From assembly GCA_030831165.1 (NCBI GenBank), contig JAURLP010000036.1:125825-189824 (forward strand): 64,000 bases of DNA, in the 5' to 3' direction. A program made the translations under genes and the position numbers. How positions within the stretch are numbered: the first letter of the stretch is position 1; each line of letters starts with the position of its first letter. Shown here in pieces: positions 1 through 8,828 of this stretch. This stretch comes from Gammaproteobacteria bacterium (lineage in GTDB: Bacteria; Pseudomonadota; Gammaproteobacteria; Pseudomonadales; Pseudohongiellaceae). The notes under the pieces are model-generated. The model had not been told where the DNA came from. It searched no databases and saw only the letters and a list, made by a program, of their open reading frames with translations.

Positions 1-974
1 CAACACATGCACGAGGGCTGATTTGTCTGACGCTCACAAGCGAACGCTGTCAACAATTGCAGTTGCCTTTAATGGTCAGTGCTAACCAAACACTTTTTGG
101 AACCAATTTTACAGTTTCAATTGAAGCGGCAGAAGGTGTCACAACAGGAATTTCCACAGCTGATAGGGCTAGAACCATTCAGGCAGCTGTTGCTCCGAAT
201 GCAACCCCGACAGATATTAAGTTGCCTGGGCATATCTTTCCTTTGATGGCTAAAGAAGGAGGCGTTTTACGTAGGGCTGGTCATACTGAAGCTGGATGTG
301 ATCTAGCCAGATTAGCTGGATTAACACCTGCCGCAGCTATTTGCGAAATAATGAATGCTGATGGCTCCATGGCAAGACGATCTGATCTGGAAAAGTTTGC
401 GCAGGAGCATGGACTTAAAATCGGTACCATTATGGATCTGGTGCATTACAGAATTGCCAATGAGCAAACAGTTGTGCGAATTCAGCAATACCCTGTAGCG
501 ACCGAGCATGGTGATTTTGAGATATTTTGTTATCGAGACACGATAAAAGAAGGAGAGCCAATCCATCTGGCCCTGGTAAAAGGCGAGATAAATTCTGAAG
601 AACCAGTTTTGGTTAGAGTAATTGTAACTAATACACTAAGGGATTTGCTTACTATTAAAGATCCCAGACGTTCAAGCTGGCCCCTGCACCGGGCAATGGA
701 AAAAATTAATCAGGAAGGCAAAGGTGTAGTCGTTATCCTGGCCGGTGAAGAAAATAATTCTAGTATTCTGAGCCAGTTAAAAAGTTTCAGTGCCTTTGCT
801 GAATCCAAAGTTTCAGCAAAGGCTTCTCAGGGCATGTTTCTTAATGTGGGTACAGGTTCTCAAATTTTACGAGATTTGGGTGTAGGCAAGATGCGGCTTA
901 TGAGTTACCCAACCAAATATGCTATTTCCGGCTTTGATCTGGAAGTAGTGGAATATATACCCTTTGAAGAATAA
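1..974 (+). CDS. ribBA: RibB-RibX type DHBP synthase with degenerate GTP cyclohydrolase II domain (5' partial)
   Basis: Makes 3,4-dihydroxy-2-butanone 4-phosphate from ribulose 5-phosphate, the four-carbon precursor of riboflavin. The reading frame is already open at base 3, so the true start lies upstream of the window. The N-terminal part carries the DHBP synthase signature: RAGHTEAGCDLARLAGL at about 277-327, followed by ICEIMNADGSM. The C-terminal half has the position and length of a RibA domain, but I see none of the zinc-binding cysteines of GTP cyclohydrolase II. The segment that should hold them reads VRVIVTNTLRDLLTIKD. This matches the RibBX architecture of proteobacteria, in which the second domain is not a cyclohydrolase. 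ribH follows 53 bases later, consistent with a riboflavin operon. A separate ribA would then be needed elsewhere. Confidence 0.93.
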   Translation, partial: THARGLICLTLTSERCQQLQLPLMVSANQTLFGTNFTVSIEAAEGVTTGISTADRARTIQAAVAPNATPTDIKLPGHIFPLMAKEGGVLRRAGHTEAGCDLARLAGLTPAAAICEIMNADGSMARRSDLEKFAQEHGLKIGTIMDLVHYRIANEQTVVRIQQYPVATEHGDFEIFCYRDTIKEGEPIHLALVKGEINSEEPVLVRVIVTNTLRDLLTIKDPRRSSWPLHRAMEKINQEGKGVVVILAGEENNSSILSQLKSFSAFAESKVSAKASQGMFLNVGTGSQILRDLGVGKMRLMSYPTKYAISGFDLEVVEYIPFEE

Positions 975-1027
975 GCTAATAATTTAAAAGGAATTAATTA
1001 GACGGGTAGACTAAGACAGAGCATATT

Positions 1028-1498
1028 ATGAATAAGATAAAAACAATTGAAGGTGAATACAGTGGTGCAAGTGCAAATTATGCAATTGTCGTCAGCCGCT
1101 TTAATGAGTTTATTGTGAATAGTTTGCAAGATGGCGCTATTAATTGCCTGAGCCGCCATGGCGTGCCTGAAAGTGCAATAACACTAATAAAAGTACCAGG
1201 TGCTTTTGAATTGCCTTTGGCGGCCCAAAAAGCTGCCCAGACAGAACAGTATGATGCAATAATTGCTCTGGGAGCAGTAATAAGAGGCAGCACTCCCCAT
1301 TTTGATTATGTCTGTACTGAATGCAGTCGCGGTTTAAGTCAAGTTAGTCTGGAATTTGAAATTCCGGTCGCGTTTGGTGTGCTTACTGTTGATACTATTG
1401 AACAAGCTATTGAGCGCGCAGGGACTAAAGCAGGAAACAAGGGTGCTGATGCTGCGATGACTGCGCTGGAAATGGTCAGTCTCATGCGCAAGCTGTAA
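1028..1498 (+). CDS. ribH: 6,7-dimethyl-8-ribityllumazine synthase
   Basis: Condenses 5-amino-6-ribitylamino-uracil with dihydroxybutanone phosphate to give lumazine, the penultimate step of riboflavin synthesis. The product has 156 residues, the usual length. Seen motifs: [17 protein letters not shown] near the N terminus, [12 protein letters not shown] in the middle, and [11 protein letters not shown] containing the active-site histidine. It lies between ribBA and nusB, a classical gammaproteobacterial order, and nusB starts 4 bases after its stop, so the genes are probably co-transcribed. Confidence 0.97.
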   Translation: MNKIKTIEGEYSGASANYAIVVSRFNEFIVNSLQDGAINCLSRHGVPESAITLIKVPGAFELPLAAQKAAQTEQYDAIIALGAVIRGSTPHFDYVCTECSRGLSQVSLEFEIPVAFGVLTVDTIEQAIERAGTKAGNKGADAAMTALEMVSLMRKL

Positions 1499-1501
1499 TC
1501 T

Positions 1502-1948
1502 ATGCCTGAGGACTCATCACAACCCAAAATTTCACATCGTAAAAAAGCCAGAAATTTAATGGTTCAGGCTCTTTATCAATGGCAATTGGCAGATGGCTTG
1601 GCGATTGATATAGAAGCTCAGTTTAGAGCTGATAATGCGGCTAAAATTGACTGGGATTTTTTCCATCAGGCTCTTACATTTATCATTAATAATTCTAAAG
1701 AAATTGACCAGATTTTTGCGGAAAAACTGGATCGGGAATTGGATCAGCTTGATCCAATAGAACTGGCTCTTTTGCGCCTGGGTAGTTTTGAGTTTACTCA
1801 GCGCATTGACGTTCCTTATAAGGTTGTAATCAATGAATATGTTGATCTGGCTAAAAAATACGGCGCCACTGATAGTCATAAATATATCAATGGCGTTTTA
1901 GATAAACTGGCAAAACAATATCGAGCATTAGAAATAAAAAATGCTTGA
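1502..1948 (+). CDS. nusB: Transcription antitermination factor NusB
   Basis: All-helical RNA-binding protein that joins NusE (S10) on boxA during rRNA antitermination. The 148-residue length is typical. Recognisable parts are the basic N terminus (SHRKKARNLMVQALYQWQLA), the middle LDPIELALLRLGSFEF and the C-terminal VINEYVDLAKKYGATDSHKYING. It follows ribH by 4 bases, and thiL starts 9 bases past its stop. The ribH-nusB-thiL order is strongly conserved in gammaproteobacteria. Confidence 0.96.
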   Translation: MPEDSSQPKISHRKKARNLMVQALYQWQLADGLAIDIEAQFRADNAAKIDWDFFHQALTFIINNSKEIDQIFAEKLDRELDQLDPIELALLRLGSFEFTQRIDVPYKVVINEYVDLAKKYGATDSHKYINGVLDKLAKQYRALEIKNA

Positions 1949-1956
1949 GACACATT

Positions 1957-2949
1957 ATGGCTGTTTCAGAATTTGATTTAATCAAGACGTATTTTAATAA
2001 ACCCGGTCTAATTCCTACTAAGGAGCAGTCCGTCAAAATTCCTTTAGGAATAGGTGATGACTGCGCCCTGATTGAGCTCCCTCCTGGAAAACTTTTAGCA
2101 ATCTCAATGGATACTCTGGTCGCCGATGTGCATTTCCCGGCTAAGGCTGATTCGGCTTTAATTGCACAACGCGCTTTGGCCGTTAATTTAAGTGACCTTG
2201 CAGCTATGGGAGCGGAGCCTCTGGCATTTACACTAGCTTTGAGCTTACCAAAAGCAGATGAGTCCTGGTTACAAGCATTTAGTCTTGGTTTAGAGACTTT
2301 GGTTCAGACTTATCATTGCCCGCTTATCGGTGGTGATATCACCAAAGGGCCTTTGAGTATCACGATTCAGGTACACGGGCTTTTGAATAAAGGCGAAGTG
2401 ATGACCAGAAGCGGGGCAAAACCGGGTGATCTGGTTTATGTTTCTGGTGAGCTTGGGGCAGCTGGCCTGGCTGTAAGTTTAATGAACAATGGCATGTTAC
2501 TTGATAAACCAGATACCCAGGAGCTTCATACAGCCTATTTTCAACCTGTACCAAGAATAAATCTGGGACAAAGCTGTGCGGCCATAGCCTCCGCAGCTAT
2601 TGATATTTCTGATGGATTAATGGCTGATCTGGGGCATATAGCTAAACAGAGTGGTGTTGGCATTGAGCTAAACGCAAAGGCTATCCCCATAGCAAGAGCG
2701 GTCAAAAAATTTATGAGTACAATGGGAGATAAAAGTCAGGGGTTAAATTTAGCCTTAACGGCAGGCGATGAATATGAATTGGCATTAATTGTTGCAGAAG
2801 ATCAACAAGAAGCATTACAGCAAACAGCAGCAGATCTTAATGTCCCACTGACTTTGATAGGACATGTTGTAAAGGGGACCAGAGTGAAGTGCCTGAATAA
2901 TGACGGACAAGAAATTGAAGTGAAAACTTCAGGTTATCAACATTTTTAA
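1957..2949 (+). CDS. thiL: Thiamine-monophosphate kinase
   Basis: Phosphorylates thiamine monophosphate to thiamine pyrophosphate with ATP. It belongs to the AIR-synthase/PurM-like fold: the ATP/Mg segment GIGDDCALIE is followed by ISMDTLVADVHFP, then NLSDLAAMGAEPLAFTLALS, GGDITKGPLSI and DISDGLMADLGHIA. I chose the ATG at 1957 (product begins MAVSEFDLI, 330 residues). The frame also extends four codons upstream to a TTG at 1945 that overlaps nusB, but the family normally begins at this Met. The stop at 2947 is followed in the same frame by a decayed permease end (separate entry). Confidence 0.96.
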   Translation: MAVSEFDLIKTYFNKPGLIPTKEQSVKIPLGIGDDCALIELPPGKLLAISMDTLVADVHFPAKADSALIAQRALAVNLSDLAAMGAEPLAFTLALSLPKADESWLQAFSLGLETLVQTYHCPLIGGDITKGPLSITIQVHGLLNKGEVMTRSGAKPGDLVYVSGELGAAGLAVSLMNNGMLLDKPDTQELHTAYFQPVPRINLGQSCAAIASAAIDISDGLMADLGHIAKQSGVGIELNAKAIPIARAVKKFMSTMGDKSQGLNLALTAGDEYELALIVAEDQQEALQQTAADLNVPLTLIGHVVKGTRVKCLNNDGQEIEVKTSGYQHF

Positions 2950-3123
2950 ATACTGACTGAAAATGAAGTACTTCCTCTAACCGATTTTAATCGCATTATT
3001 AGAAACATTATGCTGAGGGGCTCCGAGATTGATTTTTTAAGCACAGATATGCTGGCCTTGTTAACATTTGCTTTTGTAGCCTTGAGTATTGCGATATTGC
3101 GTTTTAATAAACGGCTGGATTAA
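2950..3123 (+). pseudogene. Relic: C-terminal end of an ABC-2 type transporter permease
   Basis: Between the thiL stop and pgpA, 57 sense codons are open in the same frame as thiL and end at a TAA at 3121. The translation includes PLTDFNRIIRNIMLRGSEID and then a hydrophobic helix ending in AILRFNKRLD. This is the typical last part of ABC-2 (YhhJ/YbhR-like) permeases: a P-L-T-x-F-x-R-I-x-R region, a final transmembrane helix and an R-F-x-K-x-L-D tail. No other part of a permease is present, so I read it as a gene remnant left by a rearrangement. The ATG at 3010 could start a 37-residue membrane peptide, but I see no good ribosome site for it. Confidence 0.62.
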
Positions 3124-3125
3124 TA

Positions 3126-3608
3126 ATGGATACGCAACTTTCTAAAACAGTTTTAACTCATCCAGTACATTTTCTGGCATTTGGTTTTGGCAGCGGTTTG
3201 TCACCCAAGGCGCCGGGTACAGCCGGCACTGTTGTAGCCGTTATTCTCTATCTGCTATTAGCTCAATTACCACTAATTGCCTATCTAATAATGTTACTTG
3301 TTACTTTCGCCGCGGGCATATATTTATGTGGGCGTAGCTCGAGCTTACTTGGTGTGCATGACCATGGGGGTATTGTCTGGGATGAATTTGTGGGTTACTG
3401 GATTACCATGCTGGTTGCGCCTAGTGGCTTTACATGGCTTGTTGTAGGTTTTGTTTTGTTTCGACTCTTTGATATTTTGAAGCCGTTCCCAATTAATTAT
3501 TTTGATAAGCATGTGCATGGAGGGCTGGGGATTATGATTGACGATGCCATAGCAGGAAGTTTTGCCTGGCTTTGCTTGCAGCTCATTGCTATTGGGGTAG
3601 CGGTTTGA
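3126..3608 (+). CDS. pgpA: Phosphatidylglycerophosphatase A
   Basis: Inner-membrane enzyme that dephosphorylates phosphatidylglycerophosphate to phosphatidylglycerol. The 160-residue product has the family hallmarks [14 protein letters not shown] near residue 25 and WDEFVGYW near residue 85, several hydrophobic helices, and a C-terminal MIDDAIAG segment. It is the expected gene after thiL. Its TGA overlaps the TTG start of the DUF188 gene, so the two are probably translationally coupled. Confidence 0.96.
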   Translation: MDTQLSKTVLTHPVHFLAFGFGSGLSPKAPGTAGTVVAVILYLLLAQLPLIAYLIMLLVTFAAGIYLCGRSSSLLGVHDHGGIVWDEFVGYWITMLVAPSGFTWLVVGFVLFRLFDILKPFPINYFDKHVHGGLGIMIDDAIAGSFAWLCLQLIAIGVAV

Positions 3609-4057
3609 AAATCTGGGTTGATGCAGATGCATGCCCTATTGTCATCAAAGATATTCTTTATAAGGCCGCCCAAAGAACCCAGACTGAATTAATCTTGGTT
3701 GCCAACCAGCCACTTCGGGTGCCGGGTTCCCTTTATATTAAATCTATTCAGGTTCAGCCAGGTTTTGATGTTGCGGATAATGAAATAGTTAAATTAGTCG
3801 AGAAAAATGATCTGGTAATTACTTCGGATATTCCATTGGCAGATGAAGTAATAGAAAAAGGCGGCCAAGCCTTGAGTCCTCGTGGAGAACTTTATACCGT
3901 TTCCAATATCAAAAGTCGTCTTAACATGCGCGATTTTATGGATGCTATGCGCGCTAGTGGTGAGCATAGCGGTGGACCTCCAGCCTTAAATCATAGTGAC
4001 AGGCAGAGGTTTGCTAATCATCTTGATAGAATTCTAAGTAAAGCTTTAAAAAAATAA
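3605..4057 (+). CDS. YaiI/YqxD family protein (DUF188)
   Basis: Member of the UPF0178/DUF188 family, which has a PIN-like fold and no firmly established role. The start [10 protein letters not shown] is the family's signature, followed by [16 protein letters not shown] and the C-terminal SGEHSGGPP. The start is a TTG at 3605 inside the pgpA stop (TTGA overlap), giving 150 residues that begin exactly at the conserved [11 protein letters not shown]. The frame is open further upstream to 3572 but that part is inside pgpA. It is the last gene of the rightward block. Confidence 0.93.
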   Translation: MKIWVDADACPIVIKDILYKAAQRTQTELILVANQPLRVPGSLYIKSIQVQPGFDVADNEIVKLVEKNDLVITSDIPLADEVIEKGGQALSPRGELYTVSNIKSRLNMRDFMDAMRASGEHSGGPPALNHSDRQRFANHLDRILSKALKK

Positions 4058-4140
4058 TTGAATTTTCATTAGCTGTAATAGCGAACGCCGCCTCGCTTAT
4101 TTAGGCTTAATCTTGTCATGACAATATAAAATGTGTTTTT

Positions 4141-4488
4141 TTATACAGTGGATTTAGTATTCAGAATTCTCTTTTTACTGAAAAACTTAATGCGAATATA
4201 TTTTTCAGTTTCAGCGATAATATAGGTTGCTAGACCAACAAGAAATATCAATAGAAGATCTGTAATACTTGGGCTGCGTGTGGAAAAAATTGCCTGCAAG
4301 GGTGGCAGGTAGGTAATGGCAAATTGCGCCATTATGACAATGGCGATAATAAACCAGATAAGCGGAGTCCCCCTAAGATTTTGCCAACTAAAAGAAGTCG
4401 AATAAAAACTTCGAATAAAGAATAACTGAAAAATTTCCATGATAAAAAGATTCAAAAGCCATATCTTAATACTGTGTTGATTGATCCG
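4141..4488 (-). pseudogene. Relic: C-terminal transmembrane end of a cation-transporting P-type ATPase
   Basis: Read leftward, the last 115 codons before the stop at 4141 give NLFIMEIFQLFFIRSFYSTS, then a pair of hydrophobic helices with FAITYLPPLQAIFSTR and finally AETEKYIRIKFF. These match the last three transmembrane helices (Cation_ATPase_C region) of Ca/Mg-type P-type ATPases, including the M-E-I-F-x-L-F and F-T-Y-L-P-x-x-Q-x-x-F-x-T-R hallmarks. No ATPase core (DKTGT, TGD) is present: the deaD coding region begins within about 80 bases. The frame runs on to 4869 antisense-overlapping deaD in another frame, which is not meaningful. It is best read as a truncated remnant. Confidence 0.66.
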
Positions 4489-4567
4489 CATAGACTTATG
4501 AGGATTAAGTAGCATATTTAAGGGACAGAAAGCGCATGAAAGATTGCTATCTTGCAGGGGAAGCTGA

Positions 4568-6325
4568 TTAACTATCCTGCTTAATTTTAGCTCTTCTGGG
4601 CTTACGTTGCTGTTTTTTTCTGGGGCTTTTAGCAGAGACCGAGCTCGAACTCTCAGACTCCTGGTCATAAACCGAGATCTGAAGTTTTCGCCCAGCCACA
4701 AAGGTGTTCCGCAAAACCTGGAATATTTCTTTAGGCATACCTTCAGGTAAATCGACCACGCTATATTCGTCAAAAATATTAATTCGCCCGATGTGTTTGC
4801 TTTCAATACCTGCTTCATTGGCAATAGCCCCAACAATGTTGCCAGGCTTAACTTTGTGTTCATGGCCAACTTCTAGTCGGTAACGTTCCATGCCTGTTTC
4901 TCTTGGTGTTAAGAAACGTTCTTCACTGGTGCGTCTTTTCTTTCGAGGCCTGTCATTTTCATACTTTTCTCTTTCCGGTTTTTTGAAGCTCTCTTTTTTA
5001 GTTTCTTTTTTAAGCAACAGAGGTTTATCTCCATGCAACAGCTTTGCCAGAGCAGCAGCAACATCCAGAGCAGGAACATTATGTTCAAACTGATATTGCT
5101 CCAGAATTTCCCTGTAAAGTGTTAAATCTTCATTACCCAAAGAGTCGGTGATAGCCTGTTTAAAATTAGCAACGCGCTTGGTGTTGATAAGATCTGTAGA
5201 AGGTAATTCCATTAATTCGATTTTGCTGCGAGTCGCTTTTTCAATAGCTTGCAGCATTCTTCTTTCGCGAGGAGCAACAAATAATATGGCATCGCCTTCG
5301 CGGCCGGCTCTACCAGTCCTGCCTATGCGGTGAACATATGCCTCTGTGTCATAAGGAATGTCATAATTAATAACATGGCTGATACGTTCGACATCGAGTC
5401 CGCGTGCAGCGACATCGGTAGCAACAAGTATATCTATACTGCCTTGTTTAAGTTTTTGTACAGTGCGTTCACGTAAGTTTTGTGCAACATCACCATTAAG
5501 CGCTGTCGCGGCATAACCACGTGCTGAGAGTTTTTCTGCCAGTTCGACTGTGGCTGTTTTGGTGCGAACAAAAACAATAACGCCATCGAAAGTCTCAGCT
5601 TCAAGAATACGTGTAAGCGCATCAAGTTTATGCAGTCCACTAACCGGCCAGTAGCGCTGTCGTATCGTTTCTGCAGTACTGGTTTTAACCTTGATCGTTA
5701 TATGGTGAGGATTAGTCTGATATTTTTCAGTTATATGCCGAATTTGTTTTGGCATGGTGGCAGAAAACAAAGCGGTCTGTCTTTGCACTGGGCATTGTTC
5801 GAGTATCCACTCAACATCGTCTATAAAACCCATGCGCAACATTTCATCAGCTTCATCCAAAACCAAGGTGGATAGTTTATTTAACTGTAATGTCCCTTTT
5901 CGCATGTGATCCATTATGCGGCCAGGCGTGCCGACAACTACATGAACGCCACGACGCAGCGCCCTGATCTGTCCTGAATAATCCTGACCACCATAGATGG
6001 GCAACACATGAAAATCTTTTATGTAAGCTGCATAACGCTGAAAAGCCTCAGCAACCTGGATGGCCAACTCACGAGTAGGCGCAAGCACTAAAACTTGTGG
6101 TTCTTTTTGGCTGAGATCCAGATTGGCCAGAAGTGGTAAAGCAAATGCAGCTGTTTTGCCTGTTCCGGTTTGCGCTTGCCCGAGTACGTCCTGGCCCGCA
6201 GCTATCAGCGGAATGGTTTCAGTCTGAATAGGCGTAGGGTATTCATAGCCAACTTCATCTAGGACTTTTAATAAGGCTGGATTGTCTATGAGCTGTTTAA
6301 ATGTTGGTGCAGGTGAGTCAGTCAT
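4568..6325 (-). CDS. deaD: DEAD-box ATP-dependent RNA helicase DeaD/CsdA
   Basis: RNA helicase linked to cold adaptation, ribosome assembly and mRNA decay. The 585-residue product shows the Q-motif region (PTPIQ), Walker A AQTGTGKT near residue 50, PTRELA, DEADEML near residue 160, SAT, VATDVAARGLD and HRIGRTGRAGR. A linker rich in Lys/Arg/Glu follows, then a DbpA-type RNA-binding domain (about residues 480-555, YRLEVGHEHKVKPGNIVGAI) and a basic Ser/Lys/Arg tail. The order core-DbpA domain-basic tail separates it from RhlE and SrmB. It is transcribed alone, with about 200 non-coding bases upstream. Confidence 0.95.
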   Translation of the reverse strand: MTDSPAPTFKQLIDNPALLKVLDEVGYEYPTPIQTETIPLIAAGQDVLGQAQTGTGKTAAFALPLLANLDLSQKEPQVLVLAPTRELAIQVAEAFQRYAAYIKDFHVLPIYGGQDYSGQIRALRRGVHVVVGTPGRIMDHMRKGTLQLNKLSTLVLDEADEMLRMGFIDDVEWILEQCPVQRQTALFSATMPKQIRHITEKYQTNPHHITIKVKTSTAETIRQRYWPVSGLHKLDALTRILEAETFDGVIVFVRTKTATVELAEKLSARGYAATALNGDVAQNLRERTVQKLKQGSIDILVATDVAARGLDVERISHVINYDIPYDTEAYVHRIGRTGRAGREGDAILFVAPRERRMLQAIEKATRSKIELMELPSTDLINTKRVANFKQAITDSLGNEDLTLYREILEQYQFEHNVPALDVAAALAKLLHGDKPLLLKKETKKESFKKPEREKYENDRPRKKRRTSEERFLTPRETGMERYRLEVGHEHKVKPGNIVGAIANEAGIESKHIGRINIFDEYSVVDLPEGMPKEIFQVLRNTFVAGRKLQISVYDQESESSSSVSAKSPRKKQQRKPRRAKIKQDS

Positions 6326-6526
6326 GGAAATGCCTATAAATGCCTATTAGAAACTGTAAGGAGCTTGTATGAAGTGTCTATTAATTAAATTGGATTGAAG
6401 TGTTGAGCCTGAAGTCTAGTCATTAATTCTATGGCTAAACTGAAGGGGCGCGAATTGTAACGCTAAATAAAGTATTAAGCTATGAACAAATAAAAGGCTT
6501 AATCTAATGACAGCTGATAAAGCAGT

Positions 6527-8419
6527 TCATTGGTATTGCTCCAATTGAGCCCAGCGTTCGAAATAGTGTTCCAGATTTTTTTGCGCTAATGTCAGTTGAG
6601 CAAGAGTTTCATTGATAAGTTCATGGCTTTGATTATAAAAGTCTGCCTGGCTTATTTGGCTTTCAAGCTTTTTAATCTCATTTTCAGACTTTTCAATCAG
6701 ACCTGGTAATTGTTCCAGCTCCCTTTTTAATTTATAGCTTAGTCGGGAAGCTGATTTATTATTGTTTTTTTGCGATTCTTTGTTTTCTGATTTGCTTTTG
6801 GTTTCAGGCTTATCCAGAGTAAAGCCATGACCTTGTCTAAGCCAATCTTCATAACCGCCAACATATTGATTCACAGTTCCTGGGTGATCGCCACTTTCAA
6901 ATGCAATTGTACTGGTCACAACATTGTTGATGAATTCACGATCATGACTGACTAGTAAAACTGTGCCTTTAAAATTAATTAATAACTCTTCTAATAATTC
7001 CAGCGTTTCCATATCAAGATCATTAGTCGGTTCGTCCAGTACAAGCAAGTTAGCAGGCTTACTGAAAAGACAAGCAAGGATCAAACGGTTTTGTTCTCCT
7101 CCAGAAAGTGAACGGACTTTTTGACGTGCTCGATCAGGCACAAATAAAAAATCCCTTAAATAAGACATCACATGAATTGGCTTACCATTTATTTCTACAA
7201 AATCGCTACCTTCCGAAATGGTGTCGTAAACATTTTGCTCAGGATCGAGTTGAAGCCGTAACTGGTCAAAATAGGCAATTTCCAGTTTGCTGCCCGTTTT
7301 TACTTTGCCAGCGCTGGGTTTTAATTCGCCCAATAATATTTTCAATAAGGTTGTTTTTCCTGCCCCGTTGGCTCCGATAAAACCAATTTTATCGCCACGC
7401 ATAATCTTGCAGGAGAAGTCATTGATAATTTTATGATTACCAAAACTATGCTCAATATGTTCGGCTTCTATAACTAGTTTTCCAGAAGAGTCGGATTGAT
7501 TAAGATTAATTTTTGCTTTGCCCTGGATTTGTTTGCGCTGGCTGAATTCTTCTCGTAAAGCCTTTAATGCTCTAACCCGGCCTTCATTTCTTGTGCGTCT
7601 GGCCTTAATGCCTTGACGAATCCAGATTTCTTCCTGGGCTAATTTTTTGTCAAATTCTGCATGGGCTTTTTCTTCAGCGGCTAATTGCTGTTCTCTAAAA
7701 ACCAGAAAATTATGGTAGTCACATTCCCAGGAACTGATTTCACCGCGATCAAGAATCATAATTTTATTGGCGATTTTCTGCAGGAATGCGCGGTCATGAG
7801 TAATAAGAAGAATAGCGCCTGAAAATTGATTGAGCTGTTTCTCCAGATATTCAATGGTTGGAATATCCAGATGATTGGTCGGCTCATCCAATAACAACAC
7901 ATCGGGTTCATTAATAAAGGTCTTGGCTATTGCGACCCGGCGTAACCAGCCGCCAGATAAAGTATTCAGTAAGGTATCGCCAGAGATCCCTAGTTTACTT
8001 ACTGCACTGTCGACCTTTTGCTGTAAATTCCATGCGCCAGTTGTCTCAATTTTTTTTTGGAGTTCAGCCAGTTTTTCCATACTCTTTTTATCGGAAGCCG
8101 ATTGAGATACCAGATTAAATTGTCTCAGTAGCTCTCCGGCTTCCGCCAAACCATCCAGGACGAAATCATAGACGCTTTGCTCATTAGCAGCAGGGAGCTC
8201 CTGATTTAGATAAGCCACTTTAAGCCCTTGCTGTTGCCAAAGCTCTCCACCATCGGGTTTGATTTGCTGGCTAAGAAGTTTTAAAAAAGTCGATTTGCCG
8301 GCACCGTTACGCCCAAGTAAACCAATGCGTTCACCACTTTGTATTGAGAGAGATACTTTCTCTAATAATACCTGTGGCCCATAAGCAAGATGAAGGTCAG
8401 TCAAACGAAATAAAAGCAT
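6527..8419 (-). CDS. uup: ABC-F family ATPase Uup
   Basis: Soluble tandem ABC ATPase of the ABC-F group, acting on ribosomes or branched DNA rather than in transport. It has two nucleotide-binding domains: Walker A GRNGAGKST (about residue 36) and GANGAGKTT (about 345), signatures LSGGWLRR and LSGGEQNR, and Walker B LLLDEPTNHLD and LVLDEPTNDLD. The inter-domain linker is Arg/Glu-rich and helical. A C-terminal coiled coil (about 560-630), the feature that marks Uup, follows a Lys/Ser/Asn-rich spacer. No membrane segments are present. The 630-residue length fits. Annotation as Uup rather than YheS or EttA rests on the C-terminal coil. Confidence 0.93.
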   Translation of the reverse strand: MLLFRLTDLHLAYGPQVLLEKVSLSIQSGERIGLLGRNGAGKSTFLKLLSQQIKPDGGELWQQQGLKVAYLNQELPAANEQSVYDFVLDGLAEAGELLRQFNLVSQSASDKKSMEKLAELQKKIETTGAWNLQQKVDSAVSKLGISGDTLLNTLSGGWLRRVAIAKTFINEPDVLLLDEPTNHLDIPTIEYLEKQLNQFSGAILLITHDRAFLQKIANKIMILDRGEISSWECDYHNFLVFREQQLAAEEKAHAEFDKKLAQEEIWIRQGIKARRTRNEGRVRALKALREEFSQRKQIQGKAKINLNQSDSSGKLVIEAEHIEHSFGNHKIINDFSCKIMRGDKIGFIGANGAGKTTLLKILLGELKPSAGKVKTGSKLEIAYFDQLRLQLDPEQNVYDTISEGSDFVEINGKPIHVMSYLRDFLFVPDRARQKVRSLSGGEQNRLILACLFSKPANLLVLDEPTNDLDMETLELLEELLINFKGTVLLVSHDREFINNVVTSTIAFESGDHPGTVNQYVGGYEDWLRQGHGFTLDKPETKSKSENKESQKNNNKSASRLSYKLKRELEQLPGLIEKSENEIKKLESQISQADFYNQSHELINETLAQLTLAQKNLEHYFERWAQLEQYQ

Positions 8420-8828
8420 TAAGGTATTGGTCTTGCCTGCGGTAATTTGGAAAGCGGGGATTATACCCTTTTAGTGGATCACATAGTTTGAAATTTAACT
8501 CAAATAGAGTAACGAATATCTAAACTGCTTAAGGAGCTGCCCAAAGCAGGGATGTACAGGCCATGCGGGCATGGAAGTAAGAATGGGTTCTCCGGAATAG
8601 TGCCAATATCTTTTTGTAAAATGGTCGGTTTATATAAGTAGTAGGGCTTGGCATTGCTGCACTGATTAATATGCTCTTCACTCACTGACTGATTCAAGTC
8701 ATATGTTTTAATTCAAATTCAGGCGAGACGACTATTCTGATTTAAGTATTTAGACCTTGTTTCTTACGTTATACTTCAGGGTTCTGGTAACAATGTATTG
8801 CAAATTTAAATCAAGGCAGGAATTCGGC
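8420..8828. other. Intergenic region between uup and the aldehyde dehydrogenase gene
   Basis: About 400 bases between divergently transcribed genes; both promoters should lie here. The only open frame of note is 8500-8697 on the minus strand (65 codons). Its product contains IPENPFLLPCPHGLYIPALG, which I do not recognise and which has no clear ribosome site. I see no RNA gene, repeat or strong hairpin. The frame that leads into the dehydrogenase is open from 8757, but that upstream part does not resemble the family. Confidence 0.5.

Noticed and set aside
4491..4869. Leftward open frame overlapping the 3' part of deaD, giving a 242-residue product
   Set aside because: Only the last 115 codons look like protein (P-type ATPase end). 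The upstream part is another frame of the deaD basic tail.
8500..8697. 65-codon minus-strand frame between uup and the aldehyde dehydrogenase
   Set aside because: No recognisable family, no ribosome site and ordinary composition; kept only as a note in the gap entry.
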